Counted from the first letter of the stretch, positions 1-12,687 are shown. The stretch: 64,000 bases of DNA from Ricinus communis (GCF_019578655.1 NC_063265.1:5614501-5678500); one strand, 5' to 3'. Notes: generated from the sequence alone by a model not told the origin. Translations and numbers: made by a program.

Positions 1-1
1 A

Positions 2-845
2 CCACCACAGAATGCTTCCGCAGTTGCCAACAATTTTATTAACTCTCTACGCAGCTTGAACTCGCAAAAGTACCCTGCTAGAGTCCCACTGAAAGTTGAC
101 CATAACCTTTTGTTTACTGTTGGGTTAGGCATCAACGCTTGTCCTTCTTGCAAGGCAGCTAATGGTAGCAGGGTTGTTGCTAGCATCAACAATGTCACGT
201 TTGTTATGCCAACAACTGCTCTGCTTCAAGCTCATTTCTTCAAAATCAGTGGGGTCTTCACTACTGACTTTCCTTCTAAGCCGCCACATGTTTTTAATTT
301 CACTGGATCCGGACCCAAAAATCTGAATACTGTAAGAGCAACTAAGGTTTACAGGTTGAAGTATAACGACACAGTTCAACTTGTGATGCAAGATACTGGA
401 GTCATAGCACCTGAGAGCCACCCTATTCACTTGCATGGATTTAATTTCTTTGTAGTTGGTAGAGGACTAGGGAACTATAATCCAAATACAGATCCTCAGA
501 ATTTCAATCTTGTAGATCCGGCTGAGAGGAACACAATTGGTGTACCAACTGGCGGATGGGCCGCCATAAGGTTCCGAGCAGATAATCCAGGTAAAATTCT
601 TAATAGAACTTGTAGTTTTACAGTGTAAGATAGCCTACCTGCCTCGCATTTTTCATAAAAGTAAGAACTTTCCTGAATTCATATTAATGGGTACTTGAAT
701 AATATGTTTTGTAGGTGTGTGGTTCATGCATTGCCATCTAGAAGTGCACACGACATGGGGACTTAAGATGGCATTCTTGGTGGACAATGGCAAAGGACCT
801 AATGAATCACTCTTGCCACCTCCAAGTGATCTTCCAAAATGCTAA
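2..845 (+). CDS. LAC: Laccase, C-terminal part (last two exons; 5' end outside window)
   Basis: A multicopper oxidase that oxidises phenolics such as monolignols in the cell wall, reducing O2 to water. The window opens inside an exon, read in frame from base 2 to 590. A 124-base GT-AG intron (591-714) follows, and the last exon is 715-845, ending in TAA. The junction splits a Gly codon and restores [15 protein letters not shown]. Copper ligands are visible: HPIHLHG (type 2/3 site) in the first exon and [12 protein letters not shown] in the last, with the type-1 Cys and His. The position ten residues after that Cys is Leu, as in many plant laccases. The C-terminus DLPKC is typical of lignin-type plant laccases (LAC4/LAC17-like). 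Several N-x-S/T sites fit a secreted glycoprotein. The first two cupredoxin domains and signal peptide lie outside the window. Nothing in the visible part is broken. Confidence 0.96.
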
Positions 846-1940
846 GATACGCCAAAGGTTTAACTTTTAGAGCAAATAGCACCTTCAAAATGTGAGGTGC
901 TGTGAGCACCATTATACGCGGAAGAGGAAGAGAGTAAATAATAATAATAAAAAAAAAGGGATAAAAAGAAAAAGAGTGATAATCAAAGAATCTATTTGTT
1001 TCTTGAGTAAATTGGCAAATTTTGCTCAAGCAAGTTTGAATAAAATTGTAAAAGAATTTTTATTCGTTATTGAAATACCAATGCATTTATTTCTTTTTTG
1101 AATTTTACACATCGAAATTGAATGTACTTACTGAATTAATCTATTCTGATAAGTCAAATGAATTGATAACATCAATTTTCTGAAATCATGACCAGCCAAG
1201 TTTAGTTTTTTTTTTTTTTCCATACATATGAGTCTTCATTAATTGTCCCCTACTCAGTGCTGGGTTCAATAGCTCCCTAATTATTTGTAGTTGTGACAAG
1301 AGATTAACTATAAAGAGCACTAGTAAATGCAATTCCAGGGTCATATGCAAAATTCTTATGCACTTTTGTAAAATGGGTTGGGCTAAACCATTATCATTGG
1401 CCGCAGGAATACGAATATCATACACAACAAATTTGTCAATTGGACCCTCCTCAAAAAGATTATTATTATTATTTTTATTTTCTTTAGATTAGTAAGATTT
1501 GAATTCATAGCGCCCATTTTTAATATACAAGTTTCATTAGCAATACCGTCTCACTTTACACAAGGCTAAGGCAGTTATAAAGAATCCTATTCAACAGGTT
1601 TTCATTAAATTATTATTTCAGCAGATGCTAGAACTGAATGAGAACCGGAATCCTATACCAATTACATTGCCAAGGAAAATCAAATCAAAGTGAAAGGAAA
1701 GAAAGGAAAAAGCCAAAGGTATTTGCCATTTCTTGGTATTTATCTCGTAATTCAAAAGCCCAGCAAGTAAAATTGAAACCTCCTTTATAAAAGTTTTATG
1801 GTAATGCCAAGAGAAAAAAAAGAAAGAAAGTGTTATATTAAATTCTAATTACTCGAGAGTAGCATAGGGAATTTGATGACTTTTTCCTATATATGGACCT
1901 ACTATATATGCATTGTTCTCTAAGCATAACATTAGAGTAA
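846..1940. other. Laccase 3' flank, intergenic
   Basis: 3' UTR followed by AT-rich DNA with poly-A and poly-T runs. I see no further coding exon, RNA gene or clear repeat in it. Confidence 0.6.
1039..1044 (+). terminator. Candidate poly(A) signal of the laccase gene
   Basis: AATAAA about 195 bases after the laccase stop codon, in AT-rich DNA. It is the first canonical hexamer downstream. The position is plausible for a plant 3' UTR, but plant poly(A) signals are loose, so use of this site is inferred. Confidence 0.4.
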
Positions 1941-1943
1941 TAA

Positions 1944-2196
1944 GTGTCAGCATAATTAGCTAAAATCTTGATTAGTGGGATTGATATGTTAGCATAATTG
2001 GAAGATTGCCTCAACCTTGATTAGTTTCAACATAGGATAGAGATAGCAAACCCTGGAATGTTTTTCCTATTCTAACATAGGTACTCAAGTGTATTTTTTC
2101 ACATACTTTTGCTTTTAAAAAATAAACCAATAAAATACTAGTTAGCTTCTTGATTCAGATTTTTTTTTTTTTTTTTTTGTAGCATGGTATCAGAGC
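1944..2196 (+). mobile_element. Copia/LTR-type long terminal repeat end with primer-binding site
   Basis: A perfect TGGTATCAGAGC (2185-2196) follows directly after a sequence ending in CA. This is the usual primer-binding site of plant LTR retrotransposons, complementary to the 3' end of initiator tRNA-Met. The bases before it look like the end of an LTR: AATAAA-like motifs, a T-rich tract, and TGT-type starts near 1944 and 1988. No gag or pol follows and no second LTR was found. I read it as the 5' remnant of a truncated LTR element; its left edge is uncertain. Confidence 0.6.
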
Positions 2197-2459
2197 TATA
2201 TTTAAATGTTTGTTTGCTATTTTATTTTTTCAACTTTTGATTTGATATTGTTAGCATATAATTTTTTTTTATTTAGTACTATTTTGTCTACTATATTTTG
2301 AAAAATTTCTGGTTTTATTATAAAAACTTTTTAGTTACTAAAAAATATCCTTGATTATTAAATCTTAATTTTAGTATAAAAATATAGGCATTTCAGTTTA
2401 TTTTTAAATCTTATATGATTATAAGTGAAAAAAAAAATACTCGAAACCTAACTCAAATT

Positions 2460-3325
2460 AAGTGAAAAAAGAAGCCTTGGGACTTTATTAATCACCTTCT
2501 GATTTTGCCATAACCAAATTATACCACTTAGTATTAATAGATCCCTTTACTCTCTTATTTATTTTCCCATCAAGACTTGGCAATGATACCATTAAGCATC
2601 TTGCAAATTGCTAAATCTCATATTATCATTGGACATTATTGCTAGTTTGAGAGCCTATAAAGTGTTAAAGCTAAGAAAGTCCAAACTCACTTTTCTATCT
2701 AAGACTTGGAATATACCAGAATAAGCTTGGACTATAGCTCTGACTTCTGCAGTTGAGGCTTCCCTAAATAAATAAGGCATCATCTAGAAAGAACAAGTAG
2801 CAGATGAGCTTGGCTCTTCTCTTGCTAATATTCCTATCCTTCATATTTTTCAGATAAGGCCAAAAATAAGGCAAACAAGTAAAGAGATACAGGGTCAAAT
2901 TGTCTTAGATCTCTCAAAGGTTGGAAAGAAGATGATATGTATTGAGAGATTCTAGCAATGAATAGCTGATAAAATCCCATTCTTTTAAACATCTCCTCTA
3001 ACAAACTCCATCTATCATATATGATTTTAATAATTTTGTACTTATTTAGTATTTCTAGTTGGATTTGTTGTTTTTGGCAGATTGAAACACTGCCTGAGCA
3101 ACCAGAATAATATCAGTGATATATTTACCAGGAATAAATGCATTAGATAATGCAACTAAAATTTAAATCCATTCACCAGTATCTTTGATGTGATTTTTAT
3201 AATCTGCTTTGTATTTTAAATGGGCTGAATCAAGAGATTTTTAAAGGAGCACTTACCTTTTCATGTTCAGTTCCTTCAACATATAACCAAATGTTGTTCC
3301 TGCACTAAGAATGGGAGGCTGAGTT
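2460..3325 (-). pseudogene. LINE (non-LTR retrotransposon) reverse transcriptase relic, distal part
   Basis: Translating the minus strand in shifting frames gives a run of plant LINE reverse-transcriptase blocks in the right order. NAFIPGKYITD is at 3115-3144 (family pattern SAFIPGR.I.DN). LLEEMFKRMGF is at about 2971-3016. RDLRQFDPVSLYLFAL is at about 2880-2920 (pattern RGLRQGDPLSPYLF). A catalytic box reading F-L-D-D is near 2776-2790, then REASTAEVRAIVQAYSGIF. Several frameshifts and stops separate the blocks, so it is dead. The Gly of RQGDP is replaced by Phe. The more N-terminal block lies at 4335-4560, separated by about 1 kb of unrelated sequence. Confidence 0.85.
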
Positions 3326-3327
3326 TG

Positions 3328-4310
3328 TGTTGGAAGGTTAACGGCTAATTAAAAATTTTAATTAAATGAGAAGATAAAAAGGGAAGAAAATCAACACACA
3401 GATTTGCAGTGGTTTATGTATTAACTAGCCGTATACTAAATCTCATAAGAATTTTTTTATTTGCACTAACTTTCAAACCGTTTTTCAAGTGTTTAGGCTA
3501 ACACTTAAATTTTTATAAGAACTTTTATCCCACCGGGCTAACTTTTAAATCCATCCAAGTATTTCAAGCTAACACTCAAGGCCTTACAACAATTTTTTTT
3601 AAGTATAAAATGATTACAAAGAGGTGAGAAAAAAAAATATCAATAATTGGCTTGCGAGATTGTTTATAAGCATTAAACAGCTTTTAGATTGTGTATTTAT
3701 AATTCTAAACTACTAAAAAACCGTTACTCAAATAACTCTCACCATATTCTTTTTCTTTTAGCTTTGGATACAAAGTTATTACAGTTGCAATAAGGAAATA
3801 TCGACACGTTTGCTGAACTGCGGTCGTGATTCATAAGTTGTAACTGCTCCTTTTTATATGGAACTCCTTCATCATTTTCACAAATATGGCCGTTAGAGGC
3901 TTTCTAACTGTTATGAATATCGCGATCACGAACTCCATATAGCGATCACGATCCACATATTCGTCAAGAGATTTTGTTGCTTCCAAAGTTGCGGTGGCAA
4001 TAGGGGTCACGACTCTCTAGAGTGAACTTTAAACTTGTTGCGATCATGATTTTTTGGTAGCGGTCACGATTTCATCTTTGCTTTAATAACTATGGATATT
4101 TATGTTTTGCGATTGTGATTCTTATATAACGATCACAATTTAAATAGTAGAAATGATTTTTTAAGTTTGACAACTTCAAATAGAGAGAGTTTAAAATTCT
4201 ACAAAAGAAACACTTAAAAATATTATTAAAACTACTCAATTTGATTGTTAAATTCAAAATCAATAATTCATAAATTCATGAAAGAACGAAGAAGAAAAAA
4301 AAAAAGAAAC
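3328..4310. mobile_element. Repeat inserted in the LINE relic (probable old solo LTR)
   Basis: This block separates two consecutive parts of the LINE reverse transcriptase, so it was probably inserted later. It begins TGTTGG and contains several degenerate copies of a GCGATCACGAT-like motif between 3820 and 4140, in a GC-richer setting than its surroundings. It has no coding sequence. A similar architecture (a 'gtggtt' leader and 'ggctaacact' motifs) occurs in the older LTR-like sequence at 25.8-26.1 kb and 33.1-33.9 kb. I found no convincing target duplication, so the exact ends and class are unproven. Confidence 0.45.
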
Positions 4311-4334
4311 CTGGAATTATTGCAACAAAGAAAC

Positions 4335-4560
4335 TCTTTATAAATTCCCCTTATTGCGGAAGAAAGCAACATTGATTCCATCTGGTCCCGAAGCCTTAGT
4401 AGCTCCCATGGAAAACATAGATTTCTCTATCACTGAGAATCAGCCGAAACAACTCTAGAATTCAGTTTGTAGAAGAACCATTAATGATATTCCAGAGCCC
4501 ATCCTCATCCTCATCCTAATCCCAATTACCATCATCATCTTTGCACATTAATGAAATATG
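4335..4560 (-). pseudogene. LINE reverse transcriptase relic, proximal part
   Basis: The minus strand encodes EKSMFSMGATKASGPDGINV at about 4371-4425, matching the AxKAPGPDG block near the N-terminus of plant LINE reverse transcriptases. Upstream on the minus strand, toward 4560, the reading is degenerate (DDDGNW-like). This piece precedes the FIPG and FxDD blocks at 2.46-3.3 kb and belongs to the same element. Confidence 0.8.
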
Positions 4561-5990
4561 TTCGTAGTTAATTATTTCTGGTTTATAAGGAGAGATTTCA
4601 TTCTCTTCAGATATTAACTTCAAAAACTAAACTCATATTATTAAAAACATTAGTATATCCATTTTAATTATTTGGAATAATTCTTGAGATTTTCTTTTTC
4701 TTAACTCGTTATATTCTAGAAATTAATTTATTATTATGAGAATTATATATATTTTCCTTTGATCTGAAATGTATTTTCATATTAGCCAATTTTAACTCCT
4801 GAACTAAAACATATATTTCTACATAAATACAGAGTTTAAACAGATGTTTGAACTTATAATTACACTTCTAATTGTATCTATGTAACTTCATATTTATATA
4901 TGTGATACTCTGATATTTTTATTATTTATTTTTGTAAATAATAGGGGTTTTAATTGAAATTCTTTGATTTAAATTCTATTTTGATGAAAAAGTAAATTTG
5001 AAGTTTGAATTTTTTGTATAATAAATAATAAATAGTGAATTCCTACTTGTGAATTGTAATTATAAATATATGAGGAGTTACTGTAGAGATATGAGCATTT
5101 TGGATATTGAAGTGAATAGTGACATACGTATAAACAGATAATAATATATGTACGGCAGGAAAATAGTAATTGAATGGATAAGCATATTCAAATAGTAACC
5201 CTTAGTTTGGAAGCAAATTTGAGTGAGGGAAGGAAATGGAAGGATTGAAAGTTTAGGGCAAAAATATTTTTATACTTTTTGTTTGGGAGGAGGTGGAATA
5301 TGTGAGAAGAAAAATGTAAAATATTATTCCTTTTATTCCATATTAATTATTATATTTTAATAATTTATTGATAATAAAAATATTTAATAACTTAATTATA
5401 TGAATAAAAAAATTAACTAAATTAGATTAATTTACTTTTTTATAAATATCATAAGATTTATAGATACCTATTCCAACTCAATGATAAAATAAATGAGAAA
5501 AAACTAATGTTATATTGGAAATACAAAAGTGACAAATAATTAAATTTTTAAATTTGAAAGGAGAAATATGAAATTGAGGGAGTATTATTATTATGTTAAG
5601 ATTAATAATTATATCCATTACTTTTATTGTTAACCGGTTTTATTTTAAGAAATTTAATGATAATATTTTATAATAAAAAATATTTAGAAAATATCTAAAT
5701 ATAAAGATAAAAATTATCTACTCAAATAGATTTTTTTAGATTTTACAGTTTATTTTATTTTTATTTTTATTTTTATAAAATTAATATTTTATATTCTCTG
5801 AATAAATTTTATTAATAGAAAATTTTTGAATATCACTAATAAATTATATAAAAATATATAAAGTGTTATAAAATTTAAAATAAATAATAAAATTTCTCTC
5901 ATTAAATATAAAGATAAAATTATTTTTTATTTTATATTTAAAGAATGAAGATTTTATTGAATCTTCTAGTAATTTAAATCTTTAAAATAA
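4561..5990. other. AT-rich intergenic DNA
   Basis: Very AT-rich, with many short poly-A/T runs and no credible exon. At about 5200-5300 a pair of 'gtttgg(g)a(g)' motifs followed by G/A-rich sequence resembles the ends of the inverted-repeat candidate at 7.18-7.85 kb and may be a solo fragment of that family. Confidence 0.5.
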
Positions 5991-5999
5991 ACTTACATT

Positions 6000-6170
6000 A
6001 GAAATGCCGTAGTAGCTGTATGCGGAAATTAGATTACGGAAACTGTATCCACGCGCTAATAGGCGGGTGACGAAGAATTCAGCCTGACTTGAAGGCGGTC
6101 ATTGTTAGTAGGGGTTCCGTAGGGAGGGGACCCCCACGAGGATACCCCAACCAATTGCTGTCCTACCATT
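6000..6170. other. Isolated GC-rich island without ORF
   Basis: About 170 bases of clearly higher GC content (ccacgcgct, ggcgggtgacg, ggggacccccacgagg) inside AT-rich surroundings. No protein frame is convincing and no RNA gene was recognised. It could be a promoter relic or a fragment of an unrecognised gene or repeat. Confidence 0.5.
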
Positions 6171-6199
6171 GAAATGCGTGTCAATTGTCCTATTATACC

Positions 6200-7180
6200 A
6201 CTCCTTTTGTTGTTTCCCCTTTTTCAATTTATTTTATATTATATTATTAAATATTGGGGGCTAATTATTTATCTGCCAATTAATTTAACTATTAATTATT
6301 GTATACTTTTTTTAATACCTTCCCACGAACTAATGTCCAACCACACTTGTACAACTTATAATAACAAAAGTTAATACAGAAACTAAAAATATAATTAAAT
6401 AAAACATAGGTGCTTAGGATTAAATTAATCAATACTTTTTGTTTTTATAACTCAAATTAATCATTACTTATAAAGACAGAAAACGGAAAATCTTTCCCTT
6501 TTTGGAAACCTCCACCAGTTGAAAATGCAGTCATTATCATTCCCAGCAGCCTCCTCAAAGAACCTTTCAAAGGGTTTACTCTTCTTTAGTGGGAGACAAT
6601 AACTTTGGGAGATTTTCTTTCTCAATAATCCAACATAAATATCAATTTTAATTTCACTGTCCTCAAAAATTAATTTTATCAGGTTGTTAATTGAATTGAT
6701 AATTCAGCTACATACATTAAATTCATATTCAAATAATAAAATCTATTTTCTCTAGAAAAAAATTCGAAATACCAAAAGGATTTTTTTTAATATTGTGAAA
6801 ATACTACCAAAAATAGTAATTAGAGCAAGGAATATGGCTGCAATTGCATATCTCGAGCAAATTTAATTTAATTAAAAAAGAAAAATAATTAAGTTGTTAC
6901 TCAAGTAGTTACACGTGGAACCAACTAGAACTACTTAAAAAATAAGGCGTTCATTATATGGGAATAATGAAAGGAACCCCTTACCCCCCTCCATTGAAAT
7001 AAATAAAATATACTTTAGAAAGCTATAAAATTATACAAAAGAAACACTGGGCTTAAGTAAGTAGAGTTCTTAATAGTTTATTCTGGGGCTAATGCTTATT
7101 CTATGAAACATGGTTGAAAAGTCTTCCCTACCTAACTCCCATCACATTATCTTACAATAATGACAACCTTGTCATTCCTT
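6200..7180. other. Intergenic DNA, no recognised feature
   Basis: AT-rich, with a slightly more complex stretch at about 6480-6620. No exon, RNA gene or repeat could be supported. Confidence 0.5.
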
Positions 7181-7184
7181 AACC

Positions 7185-7850
7185 CTTTGTTTGGGAGTGG
7201 GTGAAAGAGAGGAGTAGGAGTAAATGGCTGGGGGGTGAAAATAGAAAGAGGAAGAAAAATAAGGTTGAAAGAGAATTTAAGGACAAAAAAACAATTACTT
7301 GGCCCACAATTTTCAATAAATCGCCCTAATGGGATTGAAATATGATGAGGCGAAAATGAAATTTAAAATATGAATTTATATTTACTTTTAGCAAACTCTC
7401 AAATGATTTATAATAAAATAAAAGATATTGAATAAAAAGGTTAAAAGAACAGTTATACTTTTATGTTTGGATAGATGAAAGAGAGTAAAGGTAGAAAATA
7501 TAAAAGTAATTCTTTCTTTTTCTTATAGAGAAAAATGTATTTTATTTTATATAATTCTCTGTTTTATAGATTGTAAATGAACAGTTTTTTCTCCTGATTT
7601 TGTATTATAGTAAAAATAATTATATGAGTTGCAGTTGTAATTCTGTCAGTATAATATCAGTCTTTCATTTTTGTTTCATTATTCCTCAAAAAAAATAAGA
7701 GGAGATAAATAAATAAAAATAGTTATAATTCTTTTTCTCTTCATATTTTCCTTTCTTTTCCAAACAAGAATCACCTCTTTCAACTTTAATTCTCCATCCT
7801 AATTCTTTTTTCCTCCTTTCTTTTCACCTTCCCAAACATAAAGTTAATCT
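7185..7850. mobile_element. Candidate inverted-repeat (MITE-like) element
   Basis: The left side reads 'cctttgtttgggag' followed by a G/A-rich tract (gtgggtgaaagagagg). The right side ends in a C/T-rich tract and 'cttcccaaacataaag', which in reverse complement gives ctttatgtttgggaag followed by a similar G/A-rich tract. An inner pair (about 7460 and 7760) repeats the pattern. The imperfect inverted symmetry suggests a short non-autonomous DNA element. No exact target duplication was found. Confidence 0.45.
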
Positions 7851-10020
7851 CTGTTTTATCCCAACCATAAAATAACCTCTTTTCTTTAATATTGTCTTTT
7901 CCCTTATCTCCCTCGTGCTCTTATTTCATTTTCTCAGACATACACTAAGTCAAATTATCAATTTTTCACCTTTACATCATCTCTAACAGTGCTTTTTATT
8001 TTAAAAGGTATAATTTTTATAATAAAAAATATCTTAAAAATATTTAAATATAAAAAATAAAATATTTTATTTAAATTCAATAGAATCTTTATATTTTATT
8101 TTATTTTTATTTTTATAAATATTAATAGTTTCAATTTCTCTTTTTTTTTCTTTTTAACCTTTAGTAATATAAAAATAAAAATTATAAATATCAATTAAAT
8201 CAAATGTCAAGAAATTTATTGTGCATTTATTAAACATAGAGTAGAAAGTAAAGTTTGACTCTCTATTTTATATTTAAAAAAATATAAAATATATATGACT
8301 CTTTAAAATAAAGAATTTGATATATATAAAAAAATACATTGAAAATACTCTCTCATTTACTCTCGTACCTTTTTTTCTCCAAATGAAATGGTAAATTTGT
8401 TGCATTTTTTTATAAAAGTTATTAGAATCAATTTTATGAGATGCACTTGAGCATAATTGGAATTGGAAAAATATTATTAAGAAACTAATATTCTATTTTT
8501 TTAGCTTTTCTTTAGTTTTCAAAACTGTGTTTTTTTTTAAAAAGTAAATGGATATATATTTTTCTTTAAAACGTATTTAAAAAAAGACAGTTTATAAAAA
8601 ATAAAAACTTCGAATTCATAAACTCAATTTGATGTTTGCAGATGCTTACAAAAATTCTAACATTTTAATTTGTTAAGTATTATAAAATTATAGTTAGTAA
8701 AAATCGAATTATATAAAGATAATTATAAACAAAAAAAAAAAGGACCAAGACATGGTTGTATGCCTAAGTGATCTGACTGTGCATCTCATTTTTTCATATA
8801 CCTTTTTAGACAGAAACTTTTAAGTTATGAGAGGGTCCAAAAATGGAGGTTGGACGGACACGCCCATATTCCATCAAGGACCATCATGCCTCATAATGCC
8901 ACCCCTATGCGTTCAAGGCTCAAAACTCCAAATTTAGATATAATTGTGAGAACTTGACATGGCATCCAACACAATGATGTTTGAAATATGTGTGGTCGTA
9001 TGTATTGTATTGTAGAACCATAGTGTTGAAAAAATTATAAAATAAAAATATACGTTCGTAAAATATGATCATACTAAATAAGACGCGTCATTATTTAAAT
9101 ATCTGGTAAATTTATTTTTTTAATATAAATGTACATCTTATAAAAATAATTATAATGTTAAAATAACTATTTTAAATTATATTTATCGTGATTAAACTCT
9201 CTAGACTCAATTTCTAAAATAGAAAAGAAAGAATTTTTTGTTTGTAAATGTTGAAGGTTGAATCAAGCTTAAGGATTTATTGTACAATTTTCAAAATATG
9301 CATTGAGGTTTTTGAGAGTGATTATTTTTATTAAAAAAATTGCAATTCTTAAGGTTTGTGTAAAATCAAAAAGGGTTTGAGCAAGGGCATTGAAAAAAAT
9401 ACTTGGATTAGATATTCAACTGATAAAAGAGACCAAGTTAAGTTGAAAATGTATCACTTGATATAGCCAATGTTGGTTTGTATTTTTTCTTATTTCCTTC
9501 CAAGTTTTCAATTTATTTTTAAAACTCTTAATAATCCTCAAAATTGTCAATGCACCTCCTCTAGATTGCCAAAAAGAAAAAGCAACTCCTCTATTGTACT
9601 TGTCAAACTACAAGGTGTTACTTCGTTGGAGAAAGGAAATTGAATTCTAACACTTTTCTCTAAACTAATATCATTTTACTAAAAATTAAGAAGAAAAAAA
9701 TACTAGCAATATCACTACTATTTTAATATGATATAAATATTTATGCTATATTTATACTTAGATTAAGTCAATTAAACCCAAATATTAAATACTTAATTAC
9801 GTGGATTAAATTTGTAGTTGGATTCAAATTATAAACGTGCCTAATCCATTTTATATCAATTTCTAATATAAAAGTGTTTTATTTTAAATTTATTAATTAA
9901 TTTTACTTTTTTACTATATAAAAAATAATAAATCCAACTATTAATATTTATATTCATAAAAAAATTAGTATATATAAAAGTACCCTTGGTACCCGTAATT
10001 AATTATAACAAAAGTTTATG
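7851..10020. other. AT-rich intergenic DNA
   Basis: No coding exon is recognised. A less AT-rich stretch at 8815-8960 and another at 9440-9660 look unique but carry no frame I can assign. Confidence 0.5.
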
Positions 10021-10023
10021 ACA

Positions 10024-10025
<2 letters not shown>

Positions 10026-10081
<56 letters not shown>
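10026..10081. repeat. (TA)n microsatellite
   Basis: An uninterrupted TA dinucleotide run of about 56 bases. Confidence 0.97.
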
Positions 10082-10085
<4 letters not shown>

Positions 10086-12250
10086 GAGGGAGATCGATGG
10101 GGAGTTGGGAGGTAAATTAAATTTCTTTTAAAGGGCTTAATGTTAAATTTTTAAGGATTCTTTTACAGATATACGAGGGATGTGATGCAAAATCTTATGT
10201 TTACCTCTAATTTTTTTTTTTTTTTTTTATGATCTAGAATTTTTTTAAGAAATTATTTATACAGTTTTTCCTAGAAATGCACATGATATCTTTTTCTATT
10301 TTATTGGATTCTTTTAGTATATTTTTGATATTCTTAAATAATTTTTTTAGTTTTATTTTAATTATATTTTCATATATTTTTAACAGTAATTTTGTATATT
10401 TTTAGTATATATTATGATTTATTTTTTAAAACACACATTTGCTATAAAAAAACAAATAATGACATCCAATTCATGAATATCAAACACAAAAATATAAAAT
10501 AAGAATGATAAATCTACCTCACTTGAATAATTTTATAATAATTCAAGTTAAAATAATATTTTTTCGGTATCTTTTAAATATACTTTTATTATATATTTCC
10601 AACAAAATTTTGAAAGAAAATATATAAAAAGAAAACTGATTTCACGATAATACAAGTTAAGATATATTCTTTCGGTATCTTTTAGGCATAATTTTAGTAT
10701 TTTCTTTTTCTCTAATGAAATTTAAAAAAAAAATTATAATAATACAAATTAAATCGATAAGTTTTTTTGTATTTGTTAGGTGTAATTTTAGTATTTTATT
10801 TCTGATAAAATTCTTAAAAAATAAAATTAATTTCATAATAATACAAGTTAAAAATAATATCTTTTCGGTATCTTTTAAGTATATTTTTTTAATAGAATTC
10901 TGAAATAAAAACTATATAAAAAAATTCTGAAAAAGGAAGTCGTAAAAAAATTGAAAACGAGATTGTAAAAATAATATTTTTAAAAGAAAGTAGCCCTCCG
11001 TAAAATTTCTTCAAACTTTAATATCTAAAATTATCTCAATATTATTTTTTATAGGGTCCAGGGCCCCTTCCAAGCCCCCATGTCCTTATATTATCAAAAA
11101 TCACTAACATATATATTATAAAAAATATTAGTAATTGGAGTTTAATTATATCATTTTGAAAAGAAATCGATTTATATTTATATTTATATTATATTTGTTT
11201 AAACTTATAAAATTTATTGTAAATTTAAATTTTATACGCTAAATGTAAGCGCATCAAGTGAAAATTAATTAAAATTTTACGTAATTAAATTTTTATAGAA
11301 CTAGTTATATAGTTAAAATTAAATTTTAATGAAATAGGTAGAACTCTAAAATAAAATTTATATTAATAAGTCAATATATTTCATAATATCAAAATTCTTT
11401 TTAATTTTATTATTTATATTTTATTTATTGTTTTATATTTTTTAAAATAAAATAAATTTTTAATAAATTTTAACTAAATATAATATTAATTATTTTTAAA
11501 ATTTTGTCCAAAAAATCTAAAGCTTTTTATTTATCCTATATAATGTTCTGTCAAGGAAACACTAAAGACGAATTTGGATTGTCAATTCATTTGGGATTCA
11601 ACGTTTGGTTTGACGGTAATAAACAAATAATCCTCACGAAAAATTTGAAATTGAACAAATTGCATTAGTTTTGTTGACTAAATGACCAAAAGCTATGCAT
11701 CACAGAACTACAGCTGGCTTTTGTATTATTATATTTCTGTACTTTGTCAAAATTTGCCTTCATTTTCGTGGACCCTTGGAAACCCAATTAGGGTTTTTAA
11801 TTAGGCTCTTAGTGGATAAGATTCTCCCCAGATTCTATTTTTAATTAGGGTTAACTCTCATTCCCTCCATAATTGTTAAAAGAGTAACCCATAAATTAAT
11901 CAATTTTTTTGTTGGTGAACAAATGACCGGGACAAGCCCGAATATTAGTCAATTTCTGTGAGGGTTCCTATAAATTACCAACTTAATTACCTTGTGATTA
12001 TATAATTCTTTTTTTCTTTCAATTTGGTTATTTATAATAAAATAATACATATTTATAATATTAGAAAAAGTTTTTGCGATGAACTCAGTGCACGAATGAT
12101 TTAATTATTTAGTATGTCTCTCTTAATATTTAAAAAAAAAATCAATTTATGCATATATTTATTATAATTTAAATATGTCCCATTTAACTAAATATAATTT
12201 TTTAAAAAAATATTTTATTTATTTTCATGGAAGTACAGGATTCTACTAGG
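10082..12250. other. AT-rich intergenic DNA
   Basis: Near 10.5-10.9 kb a phrase of about 100-150 bases recurs three to four times in degenerate form: 'taatacaagtta', 'tcggtatcttttagg', 'attttagtatttt', 'gataaaattctgaaa'. It looks like a decayed short tandem repeat. Around 11.78-11.86 kb there are two telobox-like 'attagggttt/ttagggtt' motifs. No gene was recognised. Confidence 0.45.
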
Positions 12251-12259
12251 CTAGAGGGG

Positions 12260-12535
12260 CACTTATTCTTCCATCATGGGTAGACAAGTGCAGGTAAAGG
12301 GTGCGGCAATTAGCTTTGAGGAGGAAAGAAATTTGAGCGAAGGACAATGGCACTTTTGATGGAATAATTGATGAATTTGAAGCCGTACAGCTATCGTAGG
12401 TGATGGTGTTAATGCAATTATTATTATTATTGCTGGCGATCTGAAATTGTGGATGTGGAGCCCTGATCCCAATTGCTTCTCATCATGTGGTGTGCGGTTA
12501 CTGCTACTTACTGCAGTATTCGGAACTAGCTAGGA
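12260..12535. other. Higher-complexity island, unassigned
   Basis: About 270 bases with near-balanced composition between AT-rich flanks. A minus-strand frame of 69 codons (12263-12472) exists, but it is low-complexity in part (five Ile in a row from an ATT repeat) and matches no family I know. It may be a gene remnant or a noncoding transcript. Confidence 0.3.
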
Positions 12536-12630
12536 AGGTACTTCCTTCTTACTGACATTCCCGCTTCCAAACACAGCCCAATCACAAACAAAATTACTTC
12601 ACATCCCCTCATCTCCATTAATTCTTACAT

Positions 12631-12634
<4 letters not shown>

Positions 12635-12684
<50 letters not shown>
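12635..12684. repeat. (TA)n microsatellite
   Basis: A TA dinucleotide run of about 50 bases. Confidence 0.97.

Positions 12685-12687
<3 letters not shown>

Noticed and set aside
3328..4310. Exact boundaries and target duplication for the insertion in the LINE relic
   Set aside because: Tested TGTTGG...CA ends, but the flanking five bases do not match, so no precise element is claimed.
7185..7850. Mutator-type assignment of the inverted-repeat candidate
   Set aside because: No 9-bp duplication at the borders; class left open.
12263..12472. 69-codon minus-strand frame
   Set aside because: The Ile run comes from an ATT microsatellite. No family was recognised.
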